Shown: piece by piece, positions 1 through 9,250 of the stretch
Position numbering within the stretch: the stretch's first letter is position 1
Layout of the letters: every line of letters starts with the position of its first letter
Source: Niveibacterium sp. 24ML
GTDB taxonomy: Bacteria > Pseudomonadota > Gammaproteobacteria > Burkholderiales > Rhodocyclaceae
DNA: 64,000 bases
Reading direction: 5' to 3'
NCBI RefSeq assembly: GCF_026586805.1
Contig: NZ_JAPFHA010000002.1
Coordinates: 124,001 to 188,000 of the forward strand
Notes under the pieces: generated by a model
The model's database searches: none
Seen by the model: only the letters and a program-made list of their open reading frames with translations
What the model was told of the DNA's origin: nothing
Translations under genes and position numbers: made by a program

Positions 1-2
1 CT

Positions 3-932
3 ACCTACGCGCAAGTGCGTGACACCCTGGCCTCGGTGAAGGCCGCGCAACTGCCGCAGACCCGCACCTTCCAGGGCCCCAAGGGCGAAACCGTGCATGC
101 CGCCTTCGACCGGGTGAAGGACGATGCGGGGCTGGAGTGGATTACCGTTGTCGCGGTGCCGGCGAGCGACTTCATGCAGGGCGTGACCGAGAACGTGGTG
201 CGCACGGCCATCGTCGGCGGCATCGCCGCCTTGCTCGCGATCGCCCTCGGTTTGCGCATCCTGGGCTGGGTCACCGGCGATCTGCGCCGCCTGTCGCAAT
301 CGGCCCGTGCGATCGGCGACGGCGATCTGGATTCGCCGGTGGGCGTGCATCGCAAGGACGAAATCGGCCAGTTGGCCCGCAGTTTCGAGGCCATGCAGGA
401 GCGCCTGCGGACCGACCGCCTGACCGGCCTGGCCAACCGCGACGCCTTCATGCGGCGGCTGGGCGGGCGCATCGGACAACATCGCCGCGCGGCCGACGAC
501 TCGCCGTTTGCGGTGCTCTTCGTCGATCTGAACTACTTCAAGCAGGTCAATGATCGTCTTGGGCATGAGGCCGGCGACAAGGTTCTGATCGAGATTGCCG
601 AGCGCCTGCGCGACGCGGTGCGCGCCAGCGACTTTGTTGCGCGTTACGCGGGCGACGAGTTCGTGCTGCTGCTCGACCGCGTGGCCGATCGTGCCCAGGC
701 AGAGCGCGTGCGCGAACACATCGAGCATGTGCTGGCTCAGCCTTTGCGGAGCGTTGACGTGAGCGCGCTGGGCAGCACCGCTTTGGGCGGGGCGGTCGGC
801 CTTGCGCTCTTCCCGCAGGACGGCGACGAGGCCGAGCCCCTGATGCGCAGTGCAGATCACGAAATGTATGCACGCAAGTTCAGCGCGCGTGGTGAAACTT
901 CCCCGATCCACGCCGATGATGGCAATGCCTGA
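3..932 (+). CDS. HAMP-GGDEF diguanylate cyclase, 5' end outside the window
   Basis: Membrane-anchored enzyme expected to make cyclic di-GMP from two GTP. The frame is open from the window edge, so this is the C-terminal part of a longer protein whose periplasmic sensor lies mostly upstream. Visible parts in order: the end of an extracytoplasmic domain, one transmembrane helix (VVRTAIVGGIAALLAIALGL), a HAMP linker, then a GGDEF domain starting at DRLTGLANRDAF. The active-site loop reads AGDEF instead of GGDEF, a variant known from some active cyclases. An inhibitory-site RxxD (RASD) sits five residues before it, so product feedback is likely. No EAL domain follows. The family call is firm; activity of the AGDEF variant is inferred. 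Confidence 0.9.
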   Translation, partial: TYAQVRDTLASVKAAQLPQTRTFQGPKGETVHAAFDRVKDDAGLEWITVVAVPASDFMQGVTENVVRTAIVGGIAALLAIALGLRILGWVTGDLRRLSQSARAIGDGDLDSPVGVHRKDEIGQLARSFEAMQERLRTDRLTGLANRDAFMRRLGGRIGQHRRAADDSPFAVLFVDLNYFKQVNDRLGHEAGDKVLIEIAERLRDAVRASDFVARYAGDEFVLLLDRVADRAQAERVREHIEHVLAQPLRSVDVSALGSTALGGAVGLALFPQDGDEAEPLMRSADHEMYARKFSARGETSPIHADDGNA

Positions 933-1003
933 GGTGTTGCGCGCGCCCTTGGGCGGGGCCGGATGCGACTGGAAATTCCGACCCGCGCCCCGATTGTGTT
1001 CGC

Positions 1004-1933
1004 ATGGATAACGCTGATATTGCCGCCGCCTTGCAAACGCAAGGCAGCGCCCTCGTGTTTCTGAACGTCTTGCTGCAACAGCTCGGCTTGCCGGTACCGG
1101 CCGTGCCCACGCTGGTGGCAGCCGGCAGTCTTGCGCAGGGCACGCCTGCCTTGCTGGGCATGCTGCTGGCCGCGGTACTGGCATCGGTGTTGGCCGACGC
1201 AATCTGGTATCTGGCTGGGCGGGCGTTTGGCTACCGGGTGCTGAACGGGCTTTGCCGCCTCTCGATCAACCCCGGTTCCTGCGTCAGCCAGACTGAGGCG
1301 CGCTTCCTGCGTTGGGGGATCTGGTCGCTCGTGATCGCGAAGTTCGTGCCCGGGTTTTCTACCGTTGCGCCACCCATTGCGGGTGCCTTGCGCATGCCCT
1401 TGCCGACCTTCCTGCTCGCTGCCGCGATCGGCGCCGCGCTGTGGGCCGGATTCGCGCTGCTGGCAGGCCTGCTACTGCGAGAGCAGATCGAATGGTTCAT
1501 GGGCTGGGCGCTGCAGCATGGGGCCGACGCCCTGATCGTGATCGCCATCGGTGCGCTGCTCTGGTTGGGCTGGAAGCTGTGGCAGCGGCGGCGCTTCGAG
1601 CGTGCCGCTGCCATGCCGCATATCTCGCCCAACGAGTTGGCCTCGGCCATGGCAGCGGGCGTGCCGGTCCGCGTGCTGGATCTGCGCGGCGCCAGCTTGC
1701 GCGCGGAAACCGGCGAAATCGCCGCGGCGGTGGTCGCCCAGTACGATGCGCTCGACGCCGCGGTGGCCCAGTGGCCGCGCGATGCGCTGGTCGTCACGCT
1801 TTGCGCCTGCCCGGAAGACGCCGGCGCGGTGCACGCCGCGCGCGAGATCAAGAAGCTTGGCTACCGCCAGGTCCGCCCGCTCACCGGCGGATTCGAGGCC
1901 TGGAAGGCGCACCCGGCCCTCGCCGGCGCCTGA
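1004..1933 (+). CDS. DedA-family membrane protein fused to a rhodanese-like domain
   Basis: Residues 1-195 form a polytopic DedA/VTT-type membrane domain; members of this family are linked to lipid carrier recycling and membrane homeostasis. Recognisable is the segment around FVPGFSTVAPPIAGALRM. From about residue 205 a soluble rhodanese-like domain follows, beginning ISPNELASAMAAGVPVRVLDLR and containing a cysteine loop (TLCACPEDAG) where the catalytic Cys of rhodaneses sits, and ending in the typical GGFEAW motif. The fusion puts a candidate sulfur-transfer or redox-sensing domain on the cytoplasmic side. It is preceded by 71 bases after the cyclase and converges on the phosphoesterase. What the rhodanese domain does here is unknown. 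Confidence 0.85.
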   Translation: MDNADIAAALQTQGSALVFLNVLLQQLGLPVPAVPTLVAAGSLAQGTPALLGMLLAAVLASVLADAIWYLAGRAFGYRVLNGLCRLSINPGSCVSQTEARFLRWGIWSLVIAKFVPGFSTVAPPIAGALRMPLPTFLLAAAIGAALWAGFALLAGLLLREQIEWFMGWALQHGADALIVIAIGALLWLGWKLWQRRRFERAAAMPHISPNELASAMAAGVPVRVLDLRGASLRAETGEIAAAVVAQYDALDAAVAQWPRDALVVTLCACPEDAGAVHAAREIKKLGYRQVRPLTGGFEAWKAHPALAGA

Positions 1934-1982
1934 CATCAGCCGATGATGCCCATGCGCTGACCGGCGGCGTGCGCTTGATCGC

Positions 1983-2861
1983 TCAGCCTGCCGGGGCGGG
2001 CGGGCAGTGGCCCTCGCCAGCGTCCAGCACCTCGCCGTCCGGCAGACTGACGAAGCGCCAGCGGTATTGCGCGGCGTCGAGTTCCAGCCTGAGGTAGCCG
2101 TGCCGCCCGGCACGGCGGGCTTCGGTGATGGGCGGGGCCGGCTCACGCACCCGATACGGCGACGCACCGCCGGTGCCCACGACAAAACTCCGTGTGCCAA
2201 GCGGGTTTGCTTGCCCGGCCGCATCCAGCGGCGTGTTGCGTTCGTAGTGATGGTCATGCCCGGCGAGTGCGACGGCCACCCGCGCATCGGCAAGCGCCTG
2301 CCAGATCGCCTGGGTGCCCGCTGCGTTGCCATGAGCCCCGCTTGAGAAGCGCGGGTGGTGCCACATTGCCAGCGTGCAGCGCCGCGTGTTGCCGGCAAGG
2401 GTGTCGCTGAGCCAGCGGCCTTGCGCCGAGTCCTTGTCCATGGCGATGTTGCTGTTCAGCCCCAGGATGCGCCAGCGCCCCAGATCGACGCTGAAATAGC
2501 CGTTCGGCGCCGCTGGCGGGCCGATGTACGCGTAGAAGGGCGCGCCGTTGGCGGTGGCGTAGTCATGATTGCCGGGGACGGCCAGGATTTCGCGTCTGAA
2601 GCGCCCCCACACCGGGTCGAAGCAATCGGCGAATTCGGCCGCGGTGCCGTGCGGGTAGACCAGATCGCCGAGCAAGAGCAGGCGCGATTCGCTGCGCTTG
2701 GGCAGGCGAGCGCGGTCGGCAGCGATCAGCTCGGCAAGCGCGCGGTGCGCATTGCTGTTGCAATCGGCAATGTCGCCGATCGCGTAGATCACCGCGGGCT
2801 TATCGCTGGCGGCGTGGGTGGCAAGGGGCAGTAGCAGGGCAAGACAGCAGAGCGCGCGCAT
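1983..2861 (-). CDS. Secreted calcineurin-like metallophosphoesterase
   Basis: Predicted periplasmic phosphatase of about 292 residues. A signal peptide covers roughly residues 1-17 (MRALCCLALLLPLATHAAS). The metallophosphoesterase metal-binding motifs are all present in order: GDIAD, GDLVYPHG, GNHDY, a single WHHPRFS, and GHDHHYER. The arrangement resembles secreted purple-acid-phosphatase-like or alkaline phosphatase proteins that act on phosphomonoesters. The substrate cannot be told from sequence. It stands alone, convergent with the DedA-rhodanese gene and divergent from the amidase lipoprotein at 3008. Confidence 0.85.
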   Translation of the reverse strand: MRALCCLALLLPLATHAASDKPAVIYAIGDIADCNSNAHRALAELIAADRARLPKRSESRLLLLGDLVYPHGTAAEFADCFDPVWGRFRREILAVPGNHDYATANGAPFYAYIGPPAAPNGYFSVDLGRWRILGLNSNIAMDKDSAQGRWLSDTLAGNTRRCTLAMWHHPRFSSGAHGNAAGTQAIWQALADARVAVALAGHDHHYERNTPLDAAGQANPLGTRSFVVGTGGASPYRVREPAPPITEARRAGRHGYLRLELDAAQYRWRFVSLPDGEVLDAGEGHCPPAPAG

Positions 2862-3007
2862 GGCTTCGACAGCAAGAGTGGCAATTCGCTGAGCGTAGCA
2901 GTTCGGCGCGCGGCCTCGGGGCCGTGGTGCATCGGCGCAGGTGGCGACCTTGCTGGGCCGCGCACGCGCGGCGGTGGGCTTGGCGCAAGCGGGCAGGATG
3001 CCTCACC

Positions 3008-3778
3008 ATGCGCGGCATGCGACGACCGGGTCTTTCACTTGTTCTGCGGGTTCTCATGGCGGCCGCCGCGCTGGCTGCGCTGGCTGCCTGCGCGCCTGGT
3101 TTCCAGCGCAATCCGCTCGCCGACGACGTCAAGATTTCGCCGAACGTCAGTGCGCGGCGCGTCAGTCTGGTGGTGATTCATCACACCTCAAGCAGCAGTC
3201 ATGAATCGGCGCTTCGAACCCTGCGCGATCCGCTGCGTGAGGTCAGTGCCCACTACCTGATTGCGCGCGACGGGCGGCTGATCCAGCTGGTGGACGAGGC
3301 CGACCGCGCTTGGCACGCGGGCCGCGCGCGCTGGGGGGCGATCACCGACGTCAATTCCGCCTCGATCGGCATTGAACTCGACAACAATGGCGACGAACCC
3401 TTCCCGGCCGCACAGATGGCCGCGCTTTATCGTCTGCTCGACGATCTGCGTGCCCGCCACCGGCTCACACCGCTGGCCTATGTTGGCCACGCGGACGTCG
3501 CGCCGGGCCGCAAGGTGGACCCGTCTGCCCACTTCCCGTGGCGCGAGATGGCTCTGCGCGGCTTCGGGCTGTGGTGCGATCCTCCGCTGGCCGCCGCGCC
3601 GGCCGGGTTTGACGTGGCGCTCGGGCTGCAGGCACTGGGCTACGAACTGGCTTCGCCGGATGCCGCCGCGATGGCCTTTGCCTTGCACTACGGCGCGCCG
3701 CAAGCGGGCCTGGCGGCGCTCGATCCGGCTCTGGTCGCGTGCCTCGTGGCGCAGGCGCGCGCGGTGACCGAGCCCTGA
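3008..3778 (+). CDS. Lipoprotein N-acetylmuramoyl-L-alanine amidase (amidase_2, AmiD-like)
   Basis: Outer-membrane lipoprotein expected to cut the amide bond between N-acetylmuramic acid and the peptide stem, for wall turnover or recycling. I chose the ATG at 3008 over the longer frame because it gives a clean lipoprotein signal ending in LAALAAC. The amidase_2 zinc ligands are recognisable as VVIHHTSS near the start of the domain, and YVGHADVAPGRKVDPSAHFPW near its end, with the intermediate SIGIELDN. Length (256 residues) matches AmiD-type enzymes. It is 7 bases from the convergent flavin reductase gene. Confidence 0.88.
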   Translation: MRGMRRPGLSLVLRVLMAAAALAALAACAPGFQRNPLADDVKISPNVSARRVSLVVIHHTSSSSHESALRTLRDPLREVSAHYLIARDGRLIQLVDEADRAWHAGRARWGAITDVNSASIGIELDNNGDEPFPAAQMAALYRLLDDLRARHRLTPLAYVGHADVAPGRKVDPSAHFPWREMALRGFGLWCDPPLAAAPAGFDVALGLQALGYELASPDAAAMAFALHYGAPQAGLAALDPALVACLVAQARAVTEP

Positions 3779-3784
3779 GGCGGT

Positions 3785-4342
3785 CTACACGCTGAGCGAT
3801 TCACCACTGACATAGAACTGCCCGCCCGCCACATAGTGCAGGGTGCGCAGCGCCGCATCGGCGTCGTCGAAATGCCAGTGCCCATCGCGGAATACACGCG
3901 CATCCGCCGAGGCGGCAATCACTTCGCCCAGGAACAGGTCGTAGGCCTGCTCGTTGTGCGGTTCGCGGATCACGCGGCACTCCAGCCAGCCCACGCAGCC
4001 GGCAATCAGCGGTGCGGCAAGTCTGTCGGCGGGCAGGCGGCCGATTCCCAACGCACTGAACTTGTCCAGCGAACGCCCCGACTGGCCTCCCGCCCCGATG
4101 ACCTGCGCCGCAATGGCCCGGCCGGGGATGTTGAGCACGAACTCGCCCGAGGCTTCGACCAGCTCGCGGGTGTAGGTGCTCTTGTCGATGACCACCGCCA
4201 CCTTGGGCGGAGAGAAGTCCAGCGGCATGCACCAGGCGGCGGCCATCACGTTCTGGTGCCCACCGTGCGCACTGCTGACCAGGGTGACCGGACCATGGTT
4301 GAGCAAACGATAGGCTTTCGAGAGATCGACAGGGGTTCGCAT
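3785..4342 (-). CDS. Flavin reductase family protein (FMN-binding split barrel)
   Basis: A 185-residue protein of the flavin reductase-like family, binding FMN and either reducing free flavin with NAD(P)H or acting as a flavoprotein of unknown substrate. Motifs: the N-terminal PVTLVSSAHGGHQNVMAAAW segment and PPKVAVVIDKSTYTRELVE, typical of the family's flavin-binding face. The ATG at 4342 fits the family length; an upstream extension would run into the rluA-like gene. It follows that gene by 50 bases on the same strand and may be cotranscribed with it and with the methyltransferase at 5139. Which partner oxygenase it serves, if any, is not visible. Confidence 0.85.
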   Translation of the reverse strand: MRTPVDLSKAYRLLNHGPVTLVSSAHGGHQNVMAAAWCMPLDFSPPKVAVVIDKSTYTRELVEASGEFVLNIPGRAIAAQVIGAGGQSGRSLDKFSALGIGRLPADRLAAPLIAGCVGWLECRVIREPHNEQAYDLFLGEVIAASADARVFRDGHWHFDDADAALRTLHYVAGGQFYVSGESLSV

Positions 4343-4392
4343 GGGGGCTCCGTGAGGCAGTGCGTTCTGTTGTGCGGCCCGTCGCTGCGGTG

Positions 4393-5082
4393 TCAAGCGC
4401 AAGCGGGCTGGCGGTCCAGCCCATCGGGCAGGAAGGGCGCCGGGCAGTTGATTTCGAGCGGTGCGCCGGTTAGCGGGTGGGCGAGCCTGAGCGTGCAGGC
4501 ATGCAGCATCAGGCGCGGGTGTGCCGCATCGGCCCCGCTGGCGTACAGGGCATCGCCAAGAATCGGGTGGCCCAGCGCCTGCAGGTGCACCCGCAGCTGG
4601 TGACTGCGGCCCGTCACCGGCGTGAGCCGAACCGTCGAACGGCCTTGAACCGGGTCGCGCGCGAGCACTTGCCAATGCGTCAGCGAGGGCTTGCCAAGGT
4701 GCAGATCGACTTTCTGGCGCGGGCGTTGGGGCCAGTCGGCCGCGAGCGGGAGGTCGATGCTGCCTGCATCGTCCGGCATGAGCCCGCTCACGATGGCGAC
4801 GTAGTGCTTTTCAAGCGCGCGCGTCTGGAAGGCGATGCTGAGCAGGCGTTGCATGGGCGCGCCGCGCGCCATCAGCAAGATGCCGGAGGTCGCCATGTCC
4901 AGCCGGTGCACGATCTGCGCATCCGGGTAGCTGGCTTGTACGCGCGCCGAGAGGCAATCCTGCTTGTCTTCGCCGCGTCCGGGCACTGAGAGCAGCCCGG
5001 CAGGCTTGTCGAGCGCGAGCAGCGCGTCGTCGGCGTAGAGCAGGCGGAATCCGCTTGGCAGGCTGGGCGGGCAGTGAAGCAT
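4393..5082 (-). CDS. rluA: RluA-family pseudouridine synthase
   Basis: Isomerises specific uridines to pseudouridine in RNA; the closest well-known relative by length (229 residues against about 219) and domain make-up is RluA, which modifies 23S rRNA position 746 and tRNA position 32. Evidence: the catalytic motif VHRLDMATSGILLMA with its invariant Asp, the N-terminal DDALLALDKPAGLLSVPG motif, and the C-terminal TGRSHQLRVHLQALGHPILGD motif. There is no S4 domain, which separates it from RluC and RluD. The middle gene of a possible three-gene minus-strand unit (5807 to 3785). The subfamily assignment is less sure than the family. Confidence 0.85.
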   Translation of the reverse strand: MLHCPPSLPSGFRLLYADDALLALDKPAGLLSVPGRGEDKQDCLSARVQASYPDAQIVHRLDMATSGILLMARGAPMQRLLSIAFQTRALEKHYVAIVSGLMPDDAGSIDLPLAADWPQRPRQKVDLHLGKPSLTHWQVLARDPVQGRSTVRLTPVTGRSHQLRVHLQALGHPILGDALYASGADAAHPRLMLHACTLRLAHPLTGAPLEINCPAPFLPDGLDRQPACA

Positions 5083-5138
5083 TGGCAGGCATCGGAAGCG
5101 CGAATCGGATGCGACTCTACCGCAGAGTGCTGGCCGGA

Positions 5139-5807
5139 TCAGGCTGCGAGCGGCGCTTCGCGCAGGTAACGCAGCAATCGGCCACGGTAGGCCACGGCTT
5201 CGTGTTCGCAGTCTGCGCGGGTTTCGGTCAGCGTGAAACCGTTGTGTTTCATGTGGCGACTGAAGTGCGGCCGGTTGCCCCGATCCGGGTCGACGATCAG
5301 AACTTCGGCGCTTGGCGCGGCGTGGCGCTGGATGAATCCGGCCAGCTGGCCGCGCTCGTCCCGTTCGTAGAGCACATCGCTGCCGATGATGAGGTCGAAG
5401 CGGCCCAGCGCTTCGCTATGCGTGGCCCAGTCGCCGGTGAGGTATTTCATCGGCGGCAGCCCGTTGAGGCGCAGGTTCTCGTTGATGAAGCTGCGTGCCA
5501 GTGGATGGCAGTCGCTGGCGGTGACATCGGCCAGGCGACGGTGCGCGATCAGGCTTGCGATCGCAAGGCCGCAGCCCACTTCCAGGATGCGCAGGCCGGC
5601 CAGATCACGGACGGCCATTTCGCCTGCCAGCACCCGGCCCGATGGCCAGACCAGTCCGAACAAGGGCCAGGCCGCCGAGCTGATGCCCATTGCCTCGGCC
5701 TCGCCGAGCGGGTCGGAGAACTGCTCGCGATCGAGCAGGGATCGGATCTGGATGTTCGCAACGCCGGTGATGGCGATGCTTTCAAGTTTGACAAGGTAGC
5801 CCGGCAT
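5139..5807 (-). CDS. Class I SAM-dependent methyltransferase (METTL/protein-lysine type)
   Basis: A 222-residue Rossmann-fold methyltransferase. Motif I is ILEVGCGLAIASLIAH and the acidic post-I position is DVTASDCHPLA; GRFDLIIGSDVLYE is the motif IV region. This pattern (VLYE after the D) is shared by the Methyltransf_16 group, which includes protein-lysine methyltransferases, so a protein substrate is possible but not proven. The ATG at 5807 was preferred over a start 30 bases upstream because GGAAAG lies nine bases before it. A strong terminator at 5956-5987 isolates it from the upstream gene; downstream lie the RluA-like and flavin reductase genes at short spacing. Confidence 0.8.
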   Translation of the reverse strand: MPGYLVKLESIAITGVANIQIRSLLDREQFSDPLGEAEAMGISSAAWPLFGLVWPSGRVLAGEMAVRDLAGLRILEVGCGLAIASLIAHRRLADVTASDCHPLARSFINENLRLNGLPPMKYLTGDWATHSEALGRFDLIIGSDVLYERDERGQLAGFIQRHAAPSAEVLIVDPDRGNRPHFSRHMKHNGFTLTETRADCEHEAVAYRGRLLRYLREAPLAA

Positions 5808-5955
5808 GAATGCTTCTTTCCTGGCCGACGAACGCACGCGGGCGCGATCGAAGGCATTGGGTGGCGTCGTGCATCAGGGAAATGTTCGGGTTGAACAGGC
5901 ACGAGGCTTCACCGAAGCGGGTGCGGGGCCGGAGGCCATTTCGCGGGGGCAGAAC

Positions 5956-5987
5956 AGAAACAAAAACCGGCGGTTCTGCCGCCGGTT
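5956..5987 (-). terminator. Rho-independent terminator, minus strand
   Basis: Perfect 9-bp stem (AACCGGCGG at 5965-5973 with CCGCCGGTT at 5979-5987) around a 5-base loop. Read on the minus strand it runs into a T-rich tract (TTTTTGTTTC). It ends transcription of the unknown gene at 6086-6484. Confidence 0.85.
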
Positions 5988-6085
5988 CAGGTCTGCAGTC
6001 TAGCTGCTTGTGCTGGGCAGGACAATCGCGCTGCCAGCGGAACTGGGGGATCGAGGCCTTGTGGGCCGAGCGCTCCCGGGCGGAA

Positions 6086-6484
6086 TCAGAAGCCGAGCTT
6101 GCGCAGCACATGCCTGCCGCGTGCGGCAAATGCCGTGTCGGGCATGCCTAGTTCGTAGATGCTGCCAGAGGTGGTTTCGATGCGCTTGCTCAGCGGGTCG
6201 TAAGCCACGATTGCGGTGGTGCTACCTCGACGGCTGCGCAGGATCGAGCCGATCAGCGCGGCGCTTTCGGTAACCATCAGATCGCGTTCCTGATTCGCGA
6301 TCCACCAGCCACTGATGCGGCCACGGACGTAGCGGTTCGAAAGCCGGGTCGCGCCAGGAGGAAGAACCGGCTCCTCGGGTGTGACCGCGCGCGGGGCGTC
6401 GATGGGCGTTTCGAGTTCGGCGAGCATCACATCGATGCCGCCCATGAAGTTGGTTTCCTGCAACTCCTTTGTCGCCTCGAACAT
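6086..6484 (-). CDS. Conserved hypothetical protein, 132 residues
   Basis: I do not recognise a family. The protein is soluble, has no signal peptide or membrane segment, and has an acidic N-terminal half (residues 1-45, rich in Glu and Pro) followed by a compact segment with RGRISGWWIANQERDLM and a basic C-terminus. Codon usage matches the neighbours and a good terminator follows, so it is probably a real single-gene unit. It has a weak ribosome site (AAAGG) before the ATG at 6484. No function is proposed. Confidence 0.65.
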   Translation of the reverse strand: MFEATKELQETNFMGGIDVMLAELETPIDAPRAVTPEEPVLPPGATRLSNRYVRGRISGWWIANQERDLMVTESAALIGSILRSRRGSTTAIVAYDPLSKRIETTSGSIYELGMPDTAFAARGRHVLRKLGF

Positions 6485-6605
6485 GTCTATGCCTTTGGAA
6501 TTGTTTGTGGGCGCTGCAGAGAATACCCTGAATGCATAGATTCGGGGGTGCTAGGGAAAACCCGGTGTCATGAATTTGTGCACGCCCGCCGATTTGTCGG
6601 CAGGC

Positions 6606-7475
6606 TCAGCCGTGCGCGATCGGGTCTGCGATGAGATCTGCGCGCCGGATCGGATGCCCGGCTGGCGTGAGGTGAAGGGCCAGTGCAGACAAGGTCACAT
6701 AGGCCTGACCAAGATCGTGATCGAGCGCGCTGGTCGCGGCGCACTCAGCCTTCACGGTGGCGAGGTCGCCCCGCGCGATCGGGCCGCTGAGCGCGGCGCG
6801 GGTGCCGGCGCGGTCAATGTTTGCGAGCGTGCCGTCGATCAGCGGCCGCAGGGCCGGCCAGGCAGCCTCGCTTGGCACGCCAGCGGCCAGCAGGCAGCGC
6901 AGCGCGCCGTCCATCAGTGCGACCAGTTGATTGCAGGCCATGACGGCGCCTGCGTGGTAGAGCAGTTTGTGCTGCTTGGCGATCGTGATGCGCTGCCCGC
7001 CGATGGCATCGAAGAGCGGGCCCAGCACGGCGAGCGCGGCCTCGTCGCCTTCCTGCGCACAGACCGTGCCAGAGAAGTGCGAGACCGCGCTGGCGGGCGT
7101 GGCGAACGACTTCATCGGATGCACGCTCGCGATGTGGGCGCCACAGGCCTTGAGTGGTTTGAGCACCTCACTGGCGAGCGCGCCACTGCAGTGGAAGACG
7201 ATGTCGCCGTTCCGCACTACGCCGCTCGCCGCCAGCGTGGCGGCAGCGGTGGCGATGGCGTCATCATGGGTTGCGATCAGCGTGATCGGGGAGGGCCGCT
7301 GCGCTGCGGCGGCCGTTCCGGCGCCGATGAAGTTGATTGCCCCCTGCGTGGCAGCCGGGTCCGTATCCATCACATCTCCCATGCGCAGCACCCCGGCGTT
7401 GTGCCACAGCCGGGCGAGCGAGCGGCCCAGGCGCCCGGCGCCAATGAGTTTGAGTTCAGATGTGCTGGCCTGCAT
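6606..7475 (-). CDS. Rossmann-like and DUF2520 domain oxidoreductase
   Basis: A 289-residue protein with an N-terminal NAD(P)-binding Rossmann domain ([16 protein letters not shown], glycine-rich loop) and a C-terminal DUF2520 domain containing [11 protein letters not shown] and [20 protein letters not shown]. The family resembles ketopantoate reductase and F420-dependent NADP reductase folds, but its substrate is generally not known. It is divergent from the chemoreceptor at 7616, with about 140 bases between them. The family call is firm and no pathway is visible in the neighbourhood. Confidence 0.85.
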   Translation of the reverse strand: MQASTSELKLIGAGRLGRSLARLWHNAGVLRMGDVMDTDPAATQGAINFIGAGTAAAAQRPSPITLIATHDDAIATAAATLAASGVVRNGDIVFHCSGALASEVLKPLKACGAHIASVHPMKSFATPASAVSHFSGTVCAQEGDEAALAVLGPLFDAIGGQRITIAKQHKLLYHAGAVMACNQLVALMDGALRCLLAAGVPSEAAWPALRPLIDGTLANIDRAGTRAALSGPIARGDLATVKAECAATSALDHDLGQAYVTLSALALHLTPAGHPIRRADLIADPIAHG

Positions 7476-7615
7476 GGAAAAACCCTCTCAAGTCCGCTGA
7501 CGACGTGACCGTTAACCTATCGTGCATGCAAATAGTGCCATCGCGATGCTGCGCTGCAAGCGCGCGGCTGTTTTTGGACTGGCGCTCAAGCCCGTTGGGC
7601 GTCCAAGGGGGATCC

Positions 7616-9250
7616 ATGATGACGTTCTTTGACGATCTGAGTTTGCGCGCCAAGCTGCTGGTCAGCTTCGTGCTGAGTTCAGGAGTGCTGATCCTCGCGA
7701 TCATCTTCTGTGTGGTTCAGATTCAGCATATTCGTGCGGACACTTCGGAGATCGCCACGGACTGGCTGCCCTCTGTTCAGTCGGCCGCGAAGATCAGCCA
7801 GGAGCGCTTGCGTCATCGCGTGCGCAGCCTCGAGTACATGCTGCCGGGCAGCCCGGATGAGAAGCAGAAGATCGAGTCTTCACTGAAGAAGCTCAGCGAG
7901 GACGTGTCTGCGGCCATTGCTGCCCACCGCAAGCTGGCCGACTCAGCCGAAGAACAGAAGATCGTTGATGCCGTCGCAGTGGCTTTCGATGCCTACCGCA
8001 ACGCTGTCGGCGAAGCGGCGCAGTTGCTGCAGGCCGGCGACGAAGAGAAGGCTCAGTCCCTGCGCAAGGGGGCGTGGGTCAAGGCGGCCAACGCGCTTCG
8101 CGATCAGACCGACGCGCTGGCGAAGTTCAATGCCGAGGGCGTGCAGGCTTCGGCCGCTGCGGCCGAGCGCGACATTGCGCTCGCCACCCGCGGCAGCCTG
8201 ATTGCACTGATCCTGGGCGTGGCGATTGCGATTGTGTTCTCCTACTTGTCGGCACAGCGCCTTGCCCGGCGCCTGGGGGATGCGGTGGATGCTGCCCGCC
8301 GGATCGCTGCCGGCGATCTGACCGGGCGCCTGCCTTCGGGACGACGCGATGAGATCGGCCGGCTGATCGAGGCGATTGCCTCGATGCAGGACTCCCTGCG
8401 CGCGGCCATGAGCGCGTCCAACACGCAGGCGGGGCAACTGACCGCTGCGGCCAATGCGCTCACGCATGGGGTGGACGAAATGGAGCGCGTCGCCCAGGCA
8501 GAAAGTGCGGCGGCTGCAGCAATTGCCGCCAACGTCGAGCAGCTGACGGTTTCCATCAACCATGTTTCGGAAGACACCCGCGAAGCGGCCCGCCTGGCAC
8601 TTGATTCCGATCAGCGCGCACGTACCGGCCGTGCGGCGGTGGATGCCGCGGTGAAGGAAATCGAGCGCGTGCAGGTAGTGGTGGTGGATGCGGCTGAGCG
8701 GATTGCTGAACTGGAGCGGCAATCCGGCCGCATCTCCGAAATCGTGGTGGTGATCAAGGATATTGCCGACCAGACCAACCTGCTTGCGCTCAATGCCGCG
8801 ATCGAGGCCGCGCGCGCAGGCGAGCAAGGGCGGGGCTTCGCGGTGGTGGCCGATGAAGTGCGCAAGCTTTCGGAGCGCACGGCCCACTCCACCAGCGAAA
8901 TCACCCAGATGATCGGCACAATCCAGGCTTCAACCCGCCAGGCGGTGGCCGGAATCAACGATGGCGTCAGTTCTGTCGAGAGCGGTGCGCGGCTGACCAA
9001 CGAAGCGGGCCAGGCAATCGCCGAACTGCAGGACATGGCGCGACGCGTGGCGGGCGTGGTGGGCGAAATCTCCGACGCACTGCGCGAACAGTCGAGCGCA
9101 TCCACCGATGTGGCCAAGCGTATCGAACAGATAGCCTCGAATGCAGAGGAAGCCACGGCGGCAACCGCGCGGAGCAGCGAGGCGGCCCACGCGTTGGAGA
9201 AAATTTCTGCAGACATGCACGCCACGGTGGCCCGTTTCCGGCTCGAATGA
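7616..9250 (+). CDS. Methyl-accepting chemotaxis protein
   Basis: Transmembrane chemoreceptor of 544 residues that signals to CheA/CheW. Order of parts: N-terminal helix near residues 12-32, a periplasmic four-helix-bundle sensor (about 35-190), a second helix (about 190-210), HAMP, then the methyl-accepting signalling domain. The hairpin tip is the near-invariant [20 protein letters not shown] with [18 protein letters not shown] after it. ATG-ATG at 7616/7619 follows AAGGGG at 7605-7610; the longer frame upstream lacks a sensible start. Its last four bases overlap the start of a periplasmic binding protein gene, which suggests that the two proteins work together. Confidence 0.95.
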   Translation: MMTFFDDLSLRAKLLVSFVLSSGVLILAIIFCVVQIQHIRADTSEIATDWLPSVQSAAKISQERLRHRVRSLEYMLPGSPDEKQKIESSLKKLSEDVSAAIAAHRKLADSAEEQKIVDAVAVAFDAYRNAVGEAAQLLQAGDEEKAQSLRKGAWVKAANALRDQTDALAKFNAEGVQASAAAAERDIALATRGSLIALILGVAIAIVFSYLSAQRLARRLGDAVDAARRIAAGDLTGRLPSGRRDEIGRLIEAIASMQDSLRAAMSASNTQAGQLTAAANALTHGVDEMERVAQAESAAAAAIAANVEQLTVSINHVSEDTREAARLALDSDQRARTGRAAVDAAVKEIERVQVVVVDAAERIAELERQSGRISEIVVVIKDIADQTNLLALNAAIEAARAGEQGRGFAVVADEVRKLSERTAHSTSEITQMIGTIQASTRQAVAGINDGVSSVESGARLTNEAGQAIAELQDMARRVAGVVGEISDALREQSSASTDVAKRIEQIASNAEEATAATARSSEAAHALEKISADMHATVARFRLE

